IMG/VR virus record: IMGVR_UViG_3300020222_000034
Location: 1 to 52,048 of that record
DNA: 52,048 nucleotides
DNA from: a virus
Reading direction: 5' to 3' (one strand)
In this document: one piece after another, positions 46,070 through 51,815 of the stretch
Numbering within the stretch: the stretch's first letter is position 1
Layout of the letters: the number at the start of each line of letters is the position of its first letter
Notes under the pieces: generated by a model
The model's input: the letters and a program-made list of their open reading frames with translations, nothing else
What the model was told of the DNA's origin: nothing
Databases searched by the model: none
Position numbers and translations under genes: made by a program

Positions 46070-46879
46070 TCATGGACAGTGCTGTGTTCTGTGAAAAGAA
46101 CACATAGAACACGATAGTTTATTCTTTATAAACCTTTCGTGGTCAACATTATGCACGCATTCTTGTAAAAGTTTAAGAGCATTATTTACTTTTTTATCAC
46201 CACTACTTACACGAAACAGTTCAACCTTGTCTTTCTTGGCTGTTCGCTTTAGTAGACCAAAATGAGTTTCAATTTTATCTGCTGGAATATTATGTTTCTT
46301 GGCGAAGAAATGTTTATAATAGGTCAGCTGATAAGTGACCATGGCATCATTTTTCTTTTGTGGTTCCCAGCCCCAACTACAAGTCTTCCAATCAATAATG
46401 TGATATTTGCCGTCTTTGGTTTTTAATACAAGATCAATATATCCCTTGTATTTATAATCATCAATCTTATATTCCTCGATCTCTTCAAGCAGATCTTCTT
46501 CTGCTGAAAAACATTCGAATTCCCCAAAATAAGCTTGTGCAGCTGGAAATGTAAGATCGGCAAGTTCTCGACCTTGCTGATCAAAGTCTGTTAAATCTTT
46601 TTCTGATATTGCTTCACGGATATCTTTTGGTAGGGTAGAAATTTCTTTTGTGAAGTTAGAGGAAAAGTCTTTTGCATAATCAAAAGATCCAGCCTTCTCC
46701 TGTTCAAAGATTTTTTCATTGGTGGAGTGGAGGGCTTTTCCAAAAGCGGTGTGAATGGACTCACGACCTGCGGGTATTCTATCAATACGAGTAAGTTTAT
46801 AATAGTGAGGACAAAATTTCCAATCTTTGATTGAAGAATAGCTAACATAATCTGGTTTTTTAGTTGGTTGTTCAAGCAA
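46070..46879 (-). CDS. PD-(D/E)XK nuclease, Cas4/RecB-like with iron-sulfur cysteines
   Basis: A 269-residue protein starting at TTG 46879, preceded by AGAGGTG; this start keeps the essential YSSIKDWKFC segment near the N-terminus and no upstream ATG is in frame. It has C23 in KFCPHYYKL, motif GKALHSTNEKIF, the catalytic YKGYIDLVLKTKDGKYHII followed by DWKT, a QLTYYKHFF helix, and C257, C260 and C268 near the end. Four cysteines arranged like this bind a 4Fe-4S cluster in Cas4 and AddB-type nucleases. A role in DNA end processing or recombination is likely. No CRISPR elements lie nearby. Family call is confident. Confidence 0.8.
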   Translation of the reverse strand: MLEQPTKKPDYVSYSSIKDWKFCPHYYKLTRIDRIPAGRESIHTAFGKALHSTNEKIFEQEKAGSFDYAKDFSSNFTKEISTLPKDIREAISEKDLTDFDQQGRELADLTFPAAQAYFGEFECFSAEEDLLEEIEEYKIDDYKYKGYIDLVLKTKDGKYHIIDWKTCSWGWEPQKKNDAMVTYQLTYYKHFFAKKHNIPADKIETHFGLLKRTAKKDKVELFRVSSGDKKVNNALKLLQECVHNVDHERFIKNKLSCSMCSFHRTQHCP

Positions 46880-46891
46880 AATACACCTCTG

Positions 46892-47572
46892 TTAATCGCC
46901 CAATAAAAGTTCTATCTTTTCAAAAACAGCAGGAGATATTTTCTTGACATGGTCATATTGACGTCGTGCAAAATATTCCTCAAAGCAATTGGCAAAATAT
47001 TCTCTTAATGAGGTTGCTCCATATGGAGATACAAATAAGTTTGGAGTAAGTTGAGTTAAGGTAGGATAACCTACTATTAAATAAAGAAACTCATCAAACT
47101 TCTTGCTAAACTCTGTATTTCCGTATGCCGCATCTGACACCTCATTGTAGCCGTAAGCCTTGAGAATGTCAAATAGAGCACGTCTCTTACGTAAAAATTC
47201 TTCCTCTATCTTCCCATCTTCATATATATCCATGCCATAAGTTTCTTCAACGCAATGCGCTATTTCATGAACAATATCTTCGTAAACATCTTGTTCATCA
47301 TCTTGTTCTGGAAGAACATAAATAGCTCCATCTTTATAAAGAGCATTAAGATCTCTCTTTAAAAGAAAGTCATATGTTCCAATATAAATGCCATCAAGAT
47401 TTTGTATAAAGTGTTCTGGGATAATGATTTCTAATTTTTTTAGTATGTTGTTTAAGTTAATGTTATCCGGCATTTGTTGTTGCTGAATAACATTAACGGT
47501 TCCAAAAATTGTTTGTTCTATTAATCTAATTTGGTTAGCAGATTTAAAAAACTTATTGAGGCTTTTGTTCAT
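46892..47572 (-). CDS. HExxH zinc-metallopeptidase-like protein
   Basis: A 226-residue protein starting at ATG 47572 (GGAG site; it overlaps the upstream gene by 20 bases; a second ATG at 47593 is possible). The gluzincin pattern is visible: HEIAH at 102-106 and a downstream glutamate in SLREYFANCFEEYFARR (E191 or E198/E199). The region before, IYVLPEQDDEQDVYEDIV, probably forms the edge strand. No signal peptide, so it acts in the cytoplasm or is packaged. Targets could be a host protein or phage proteins during assembly. Fold inference is moderately strong; function unknown. Confidence 0.55.
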   Translation of the reverse strand: MNKSLNKFFKSANQIRLIEQTIFGTVNVIQQQQMPDNINLNNILKKLEIIIPEHFIQNLDGIYIGTYDFLLKRDLNALYKDGAIYVLPEQDDEQDVYEDIVHEIAHCVEETYGMDIYEDGKIEEEFLRKRRALFDILKAYGYNEVSDAAYGNTEFSKKFDEFLYLIVGYPTLTQLTPNLFVSPYGATSLREYFANCFEEYFARRQYDHVKKISPAVFEKIELLLGD

Positions 47573-47801
47573 TCCCAGATTTCTCCATATCATTAACGCA
47601 TTGCTGGTAGCCTCTTAAAAAATTCTCTTGTGCTACAAGCAATAAGAAATCTGGAAATTCTTCTGCTAACACTTGAACACACATTTCAACGGTTATTTCG
47701 CCGTTTTCTGGTTTTAGTTTTTCACCAATATATCTAACAAATAATTCTTTTAGTGGATTATCTGCCGCAACAACTGTTTCTTCTAATTCTCTATTGTCCA
47801 T
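47553..47801 (-). CDS. Small acidic helical protein, unknown
   Basis: An 82-residue protein. ATG 47801 is chosen because GAGGAG lies directly upstream and 10 bases separate it from the PhoH stop; an earlier start would lie inside the PhoH gene. It is helical and acidic, with VRYIGEKLKPENGEITVEMC and VLAEEFPDFLLLVAQENFLR segments. It may be an accessory of the neighbouring ATPase or peptidase. I recognise no family. Confidence 0.6.
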   Translation of the reverse strand: MDNRELEETVVAADNPLKELFVRYIGEKLKPENGEITVEMCVQVLAEEFPDFLLLVAQENFLRGYQQCVNDMEKSGNEQKPQ

Positions 47802-47811
47802 ATTTATCTCC

Positions 47812-49128
47812 TCAAAGTATTTTGGCTGCAAGGGTTGCAACCGCTGAACGCTCACCTTTAAGTAAACTTACGTGACCAGCTAAATGCGTATCTTTAAATT
47901 TCTCTACAGCATAAGCAAGACCATTACTCGTATCGTTAACGTAAACATTATCTATTTGCTCTATATCGCCCGTTAAAACGATTTTCGTGTCTTCGCCTAC
48001 GCGAGTCACGATCGTTTTGAGTTCGTGTGCTGAAAGGTTTTGTGCTTCGTCTATAACCATGAAAGCCTTGGCGATACTGCGACCACGGATATAGGTTAAG
48101 GCTTCAATTTCAATTTGACCACGAGCCATATATTCTTGAAGCAATTCTTTGTCATTGCCTAATAGAAATTGAAGATTGTCTTGAATTGGGCTTAACCAAG
48201 GAAGCATCTTTTCTTCCATTGTACCCGGCAAGAAACCAATATCTCGACCCATGGGTTGAACTGGACGCGATACTATGAGGCGAGTATATAAACCTTTTTT
48301 AAGCATTTGTTCCATGCCAGCAGCAATAGCAGTAAGTGTTTTACCGGAACCCGCTTTACCAACAAGTGTAACAACTGGAACAGTTGGATCTAATAGCAGA
48401 TCCATAGCAAAACTTTGTTCTCTGTTTCTTGATTCAACACCAAATACTTGATTACGACCTTTAAAATCGGCTATTTTACGTAATGAAGATTCTTTGTTAA
48501 CGAATCTTGCAAGAGCTGTTTTATTTGCATTTTTATTTGAAATAAGAGTTAAAAATTGATGAGGATATAGACCAGCTGCTTGTTTATCATCAAGATACAT
48601 TAATTCACCTTTGTAAAGGCGTTCAATAAATTCATCATCAACAACTATTTCAGCAAAACCTGAATAAAGCTCTGAACTGCTGGAAATAACTTGATTTGCG
48701 TCATATCCTTCCGAACCAAGGCCGATTGAATCGCAAATAACACGCATATTAATATCACGCGAAACAACAACTATTTTTTTATCTTCATGTGTTTTGGAGA
48801 TACCAAATGCTGTCGCAATGATCACATGATCTGGAACTGAAAGATCTAGATCTTGTGGAAAATTTGCACATACAAGAGCAGCAGAACGCAACATACCTTT
48901 GCCTTTTTGTAGCCTTACTCCTTCTTGTAGTGAACCTTTTTCTCGTAGTTCATCAAGAATTTTAATAAAACTACGAGCATTTTGTCCTACACCATCTTGA
49001 CGATTTTTATGCTTATCAACCTCTTCAAGAACTTTTAGTGGAATGTATACATCGTCTTTTCCAAAACTATAAACTGCATTTGCATTCGCCAAACATACAC
49101 TCGTATCAAGGACAAATATTTTTTTCAT
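47812..49128 (-). CDS. PhoH-family ATPase with N-terminal PIN domain
   Basis: A 438-residue protein, the length of bacterial YlaK-type PIN-PhoH proteins. Residues 1-150 are the PIN domain (FVLDTSVCLANANAVYSF, then KVLEEVDKHK, and later DHVIIATAFGIS with VVVSRDINMRV): a metal-dependent RNase fold with the acidic residues present. Residues from about 240 form the PhoH ATPase: Walker A GKAGSGKT near 256, VSRPVQPMGRDIGFLPG, and Walker B FMVIDEAQNLS near 355. Such proteins couple RNA unwinding to cleavage. T4-like marine phages commonly carry PhoH, usually without the PIN part. It diverges from the plus-strand protease across a 61-base region. Confidence 0.9.
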   Translation of the reverse strand: MKKIFVLDTSVCLANANAVYSFGKDDVYIPLKVLEEVDKHKNRQDGVGQNARSFIKILDELREKGSLQEGVRLQKGKGMLRSAALVCANFPQDLDLSVPDHVIIATAFGISKTHEDKKIVVVSRDINMRVICDSIGLGSEGYDANQVISSSSELYSGFAEIVVDDEFIERLYKGELMYLDDKQAAGLYPHQFLTLISNKNANKTALARFVNKESSLRKIADFKGRNQVFGVESRNREQSFAMDLLLDPTVPVVTLVGKAGSGKTLTAIAAGMEQMLKKGLYTRLIVSRPVQPMGRDIGFLPGTMEEKMLPWLSPIQDNLQFLLGNDKELLQEYMARGQIEIEALTYIRGRSIAKAFMVIDEAQNLSAHELKTIVTRVGEDTKIVLTGDIEQIDNVYVNDTSNGLAYAVEKFKDTHLAGHVSLLKGERSAVATLAAKIL

Positions 49129-49152
49129 ATTTTACCAACTTTTGTTTATAAT
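49124..49152 (+). promoter_or_regulatory. Putative sigma-70 promoter for the secreted protease
   Basis: Plus strand TTCATA at 49124-49129 (four of six matches to the -35 consensus), a 17-base spacer, then a perfect TATAAT at 49147-49152. Transcription would start near 49159, about 31 bases before ATG 49190. The -35 lies at the very start of the divergent PhoH gene. The prediction rests on sequence alone. Confidence 0.5.
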
Positions 49153-49158
49153 AAATAG
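49150..49158 (-). promoter_or_regulatory. CTATTTATT box upstream of PhoH
   Basis: The minus strand reads CTATTTATT, ending 21 nt before the PhoH start codon at 49128. It overlaps the plus-strand TATAAT element of the divergent protease gene. It may instead be part of a sigma-70-like site for PhoH (TTGCCG, 17 bases, TATTAT). Copies of the box occur in other gaps in this window. Confidence 0.35.
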
Positions 49159-49189
49159 ATTTTCATCTTACGGCAATATAGTTACATAT

Positions 49190-49945
49190 ATGCCGCAGTT
49201 ACTTCGACAGTTAATTGGCATAATGTTACTAGTAGTATACAGTGCTAGTTGTGGATGTGCTACTCTTTTTAATTCAGTTAGTTTCAAAGAAGCTCCACGT
49301 AGTTCATTTGTAAAAGTTGAAATTCTCACTGATGAATACGCCAGTACTGGTTCTGGAGTAATTATCAATCACATTAAAAATTCTAACACAATTATTCTTA
49401 CTGCTGGTCATATTTGTCACGATAACACAATCGCAATGAGAGTTTTAGATATAAAAGAAAATACTTTTAATGTGAATACTTTTGTCAGAGCAGTAAAAGA
49501 TGATTTATGCTTATTGGTTACTGATGGCTTTATTGAAGGTCGCCCAATCAAACTCTCTGATACAGCTCCACAAATCGGAGATCACGCATACAATATTGCA
49601 GCTCCAATGGGCATACATGCACCAGATATGGAACTGATGTTTGATGGATATTTTCAAGGAAAACTAAAACTTCCAATAGAACATTATCCATCAGATATTT
49701 ATAGTATCGCTGGAATGGGTGGCAGTTCTGGTTCTCCGATATTTAATGATAATTGGGAACTAGTTGGAATTGTTTCTAGAGGTATGAATGGATTTCAACA
49801 TATAATGTTGTCAGTTGAATATCCAAGAATAAAAGTTATGTATGACTATGCTTTCACAGATCAATTTACAGTTGATTATACAAAGAGCATGGGAAGCATA
49901 GAAAGAAAAATGATGGACTTCATGGAAAAATTAATGAGTTTATAA
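49190..49945 (+). CDS. Secreted or lipid-anchored trypsin-like serine protease
   Basis: The only clear plus-strand gene: 251 residues from ATG 49190 (a TTG upstream would add residues before the signal peptide). An N-terminal LLRQLIGIMLLVVYSASC forms a lipoprotein-type signal with a possible lipobox ending at C21. The chymotrypsin-fold triad is visible: H74 in IILTAGHICHD, D104/D105 in AVKDDLCLL, and S180 in MGGSSGSPIFND. The GSSGSP site is the Trypsin_2 type. It probably acts in the periplasm or outer membrane, cutting host or competing-phage proteins. The start lacks a strong ribosome binding site. It ends just before a shared terminator. Such a gene is unusual in T4-like phages. Confidence 0.75.
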   Translation: MPQLLRQLIGIMLLVVYSASCGCATLFNSVSFKEAPRSSFVKVEILTDEYASTGSGVIINHIKNSNTIILTAGHICHDNTIAMRVLDIKENTFNVNTFVRAVKDDLCLLVTDGFIEGRPIKLSDTAPQIGDHAYNIAAPMGIHAPDMELMFDGYFQGKLKLPIEHYPSDIYSIAGMGGSSGSPIFNDNWELVGIVSRGMNGFQHIMLSVEYPRIKVMYDYAFTDQFTVDYTKSMGSIERKMMDFMEKLMSL

Positions 49946-49951
49946 AAATAA

Positions 49952-49971
49952 AACCACCCTTTCGGGTGGTT
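49952..49971 (-). terminator. Intrinsic terminator of the tRNA transcript
   Basis: An 8-bp stem (AACCACCC, loop of 4, GGGTGGTT) begins at the 3' end of tRNA-Gln and is followed on the minus strand by TTTTATTTTTAT. This is a good rho-independent terminator for the tRNA transcript. The plus-strand protease gene also ends just before it, where the T-rich side would lie upstream rather than downstream, so its terminator role there is weaker. Confidence 0.8.
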
Positions 49972-50044
49972 GGTTGGGGAACAGGGATTCGAACCCCGAT
50001 AGGTGGAATCAAAATCCACAGTCCTGCCGTTAGACGATTCCCCA
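49971..50044 (-). tRNA. tRNA-Gln (anticodon TTG)
   Basis: A full cloverleaf: acceptor TGGGGAA with TTCCCCA, D-arm region with GTCTAACGGCAGGAC, anticodon stem GTGGA/TCCAC with loop TTTTGAA giving anticodon TTG (reads CAA, CAG), and T-arm with GGTTCGAATCC. The 3' CCA is encoded. It reads glutamine codons common in this AT-rich genome. It lies 6 bases after the HNH stop and is probably cotranscribed with tRNA-Leu. Confidence 0.95.
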
Positions 50045-50050
50045 TTAAAA

Positions 50051-50503
50051 TTATTTATTCTTTCCAGTATACGTATCAGTTTGACTATGACAATTTGGAC
50101 AAAGCATTCTTAGATTTTCTAATCGATTATCAGTATTATTTCCATTAATATGATCAAGATGTAGATTAATTTTTTTTCCATTCCAAGTATCTTGTAAACC
50201 ACATTCAGAACATTTATTCACAATTAAATCTTGCTTAATTAAGCGATTTTTTAATTTATAACTTTGATAATTGGAATTTTCTACTAATATATTTTCTAAT
50301 GGAAATTGCTTACTCCAATTGTGAGTTTTTCCTTTTAAATGGGCTTTGCCGGTAAAATGCGATATATCTAAACCAAATTCTTTTATTTTTCTCTGCAATA
50401 TTCTATAATTTCCACCTTTTGGAGCAAGACCAATCTTTTTCAAAACTTGTGCAAATGAAAACGAATTTTTAACTGCTTCTTCTAATTTTTCTTTTTCAGA
50501 CAT
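50051..50503 (-). CDS. HNH endonuclease between two tRNA genes
   Basis: A 150-residue protein. ATG 50503 is chosen because the longer frame would run through tRNA-Leu; CGAGGTG lies upstream. The C-terminal zinc/HNH unit is clear: C98 and C101 (KCSECG), H115, DHINGNNTDNRLENLRML with D117, H118 and N126, and C135/C138 (CPNCHSQ). The N-terminal part (SFAQVLKKIGLAPKGGNYRI) is a helical DNA-binding-type segment found in phage HNH proteins. It cleaves DNA, probably as a free-standing homing endonuclease that spreads between phages. It fits tightly between tRNA-Leu and tRNA-Gln and has its own CTATTTAT box. Confidence 0.85.
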   Translation of the reverse strand: MSEKEKLEEAVKNSFSFAQVLKKIGLAPKGGNYRILQRKIKEFGLDISHFTGKAHLKGKTHNWSKQFPLENILVENSNYQSYKLKNRLIKQDLIVNKCSECGLQDTWNGKKINLHLDHINGNNTDNRLENLRMLCPNCHSQTDTYTGKNK

Positions 50504-50522
50504 ATGGAAGACACCTCGTATT

Positions 50523-50531
50523 AATAAATAG
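50523..50531 (-). promoter_or_regulatory. CTATTTATT box before the HNH gene
   Basis: The minus strand reads CTATTTATTAATACGAGG, ending 19 nt before the HNH ATG and directly upstream of its ribosome binding site. It lies in the 43-base gap between tRNA-Leu and the HNH gene. Late expression of homing endonucleases is known in T4, and this would fit a late promoter. Confidence 0.4.
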
Positions 50532-50546
50532 TTGTCTCTTCCGTTT

Positions 50547-50630
50547 TGGTACCCCCGATGGGACTTGAACCCATACGCCCGAAGGCAGTCGATTTTAAGT
50601 CGACCTCGGCTACCATTACGACACAGGGGC
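50547..50630 (-). tRNA. tRNA-Leu (anticodon TAA)
   Basis: A class II tRNA of 84 bases with the 3' CCA encoded. Acceptor GCCCCTG pairs with CGGGGGT (two G-T pairs). Anticodon stem GTCGA/TCGAC with loop CTTAAAA gives anticodon TAA (reads TTA, TTG). A long variable arm (TGCCTTCGGGCGT) and T-arm GGTTCAAGTCC confirm leucine identity. TTA is abundant in this AT-rich genome. It is the first gene after a near-consensus sigma-70 promoter. Confidence 0.95.
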
Positions 50631-50642
50631 AGCAACAAGATC

Positions 50643-50671
50643 AGTATAGCACCGATCTCTAGGGCTGTCAA
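50643..50671 (-). promoter_or_regulatory. Near-consensus sigma-70 promoter for the tRNA unit
   Basis: The minus strand holds TTGACA (50666-50671), a spacer of exactly 17 bases, and TATACT (50643-50648), five of six to the -10 consensus. Transcription would start near 50636, about six bases before the tRNA-Leu 5' end. It is the strongest host-type promoter seen in the window and fits early expression of tRNA-Leu, HNH and tRNA-Gln. Confidence 0.8.
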
Positions 50672-50675
50672 ACTA

Positions 50676-50978
50676 CTAACTCTGCAAATTTTTACAATAT
50701 TGTGGAACTCCTTCCGAACAGCGTGCATCATATAACATATCTCTACAAATATTTAATTTTTCAATAGAAGCTTTTGAATCTTCGCATGTTCTATCTAGAC
50801 TAGCTATAGAATTACAATATGTACTTGAAACATCATCACATTCAAATAATTTTTAACAAAAAATTTCTTTTAAATCTAAACATATATTTAATTTTGTTTC
50901 TTGTTTTACAGGAGTTTCTGAATCAGATGAACAAGAAATTAAAAGACTAATAAATATTAATTTGTTTTGTATATTCAT
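50676..50978 (-). pseudogene. Eight-cysteine lipoprotein gene interrupted by an in-frame TAA
   Basis: From ATG 50978 (32 bases inside the SPOUT gene) the frame gives a lipoprotein signal MNIQNKLIFISLLISC with lipobox cysteine C16. After 41 residues there is a TAA at 50853-50855, then the same frame continues 58 more residues to TAG at 50676. Counting the stop as one residue, the spacing between eight later cysteines is 7-5-7-9-12-8-7, exactly that of the membrane protein at 51465-51815. The second half has ICRDMLYDARC aligned with RCKDELRHIEC. This is a real gene with a nonsense mutation, or a read-through product, or a sequencing error. Without read-through only a short lipopeptide is made. 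The last codons lie just upstream of the tRNA promoter. Confidence 0.8.
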
Positions 50979-51462
50979 ATAACATAATATTGGCGGCTTG
51001 AGCAGTATTCAAGCACCATCCGATTCCTGGCATTGGAATCTCCACAATGTCACTGTGTTGAAGAATGTCTGTTGGGACTCCGGTTTGTTCATTCCCAACA
51101 ACAATACAGACTTTACAATTTCTCGGATATTTATAATCATAAATACTCCTTGAGTTATCTATTAATTCTGCAGATACAATATGAATATTATTTTTACGTG
51201 TATATTCTAAAAAATCATGTGGATTGCTGAAGTTTTGAACTTCAATAAAATCACTTGTTGTCCCAGAGAGTTCACGGAGTTCTTTTGATTCCGGTCCAGA
51301 ACCAATAAGATTGACTCTGCTGGCTCCAAAACAAGCAGCGGCCCTTATCACATATCCAACATTTGGTTCGTGTTTAAAATTTATACAAGCAATTTCAACA
51401 GGAAATTTTTTACTTACTTCTTGTTTGTTCTTGTAACGCTGCCGTCTTGTTTCACTACGCAT
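50947..51462 (-). CDS. SPOUT (TrmH/SpoU) RNA 2'-O-methyltransferase
   Basis: A 171-residue protein from ATG 51462, chosen because GGAG at the end of the upstream gene lies just before; an earlier ATG overlaps that gene. Motif 1 is NVGYVIRAAACFGASRV (34-50), motif 2 is IVVGNEQTGVP (120-130), and motif 3 is IPMPGIGWCLNTAQAANIML (142-161). The usual SLN of motif 3 is CLN here. These form the knotted SAM-binding site of TrmH-type enzymes, which methylate the 2'-OH of tRNA or rRNA. It may protect or tune tRNAs, possibly the phage's own. It is rare in phages. Family is confident; substrate is unknown. Confidence 0.85.
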   Translation of the reverse strand: MRSETRRQRYKNKQEVSKKFPVEIACINFKHEPNVGYVIRAAACFGASRVNLIGSGPESKELRELSGTTSDFIEVQNFSNPHDFLEYTRKNNIHIVSAELIDNSRSIYDYKYPRNCKVCIVVGNEQTGVPTDILQHSDIVEIPMPGIGWCLNTAQAANIMLYEYTKQINIY

Positions 51463-51464
51463 TT

Positions 51465-51815
51465 TTACTCCATAAATAATGTGCAACTTGCTGGCATATT
51501 ATCTTCACATTCAATATGTCGTAATTCATCTTTGCACCGATATATAACTTCAATATCTGGAAGATTTACATCGCACATATTGTTTTCTTTTACAATAGTA
51601 TCACAATTTTCTACTGCTCCTCCAGTGCAAGCATGAACTTGAACACACATCACTTCATAAGCCTGCTGACAAATTGTTTTTTTGTGATTAAAATTAATTT
51701 GAGTATCTAGTAATACTTTTCCCACTATTCCTAAAGTAAAACCACCAGTCAAACCAACAACAGCAAGAAGTGTTGCGTTATATGGTTGCTTTATAAAATC
51801 AATAACTTTTTTCAT
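51465..51815 (-). CDS. Membrane-anchored eight-cysteine protein
   Basis: A 116-residue protein with ATG 51815 overlapping the upstream stop (ATGA). Residues about 14-36 (NATLLAVVGLTGGFTLGIVG) form one membrane anchor, and the rest is probably periplasmic. Eight cysteines follow with spacing 7-5-7-9-12-8-7, suggesting four disulfides in an oxidising compartment. The spacing is identical in the interrupted lipoprotein at 50676-50978, so the two form a paralogous pair flanking the SPOUT gene. I know no named family with this exact scaffold. An envelope role, such as blocking other phages, is only a guess. Confidence 0.7.
   Translation of the reverse strand: MKKVIDFIKQPYNATLLAVVGLTGGFTLGIVGKVLLDTQINFNHKKTICQQAYEVMCVQVHACTGGAVENCDTIVKENNMCDVNLPDIEVIYRCKDELRHIECEDNMPASCTLFME

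Noticed and set aside
46070-46879. Cas4-like gene as part of a CRISPR adaptation module
   Set aside because: No cas1, cas2 or repeat array is present in the window. Cas4-like nucleases occur alone in many phages.
49142-49189. TTG start at 49142 for the serine protease
   Set aside because: It would place 16 polar residues before the signal peptide and lies within the predicted promoter; ATG 49190 fits better.
49971-50630. tRNA genes as attachment sites of an integrated prophage
   Set aside because: No integrase, repressor or flanking direct repeat is seen; gene content is that of a lytic T4-like phage.
50051-50731. Longer 226-residue start for the HNH protein
   Set aside because: The extension reads through tRNA-Leu and its promoter; ATG 50503 has a ribosome binding site and a family-like N-terminus.
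50547-50855. tRNA-Leu with anticodon TAA or tRNA-Gln acting as a suppressor of the TAA at 50853
   Set aside because: An anticodon TAA reads TTA codons, not TAA stops, and TTG reads CAA/CAG. All other genes end normally at TAA, TGA or TAG, so no recoding is supported.
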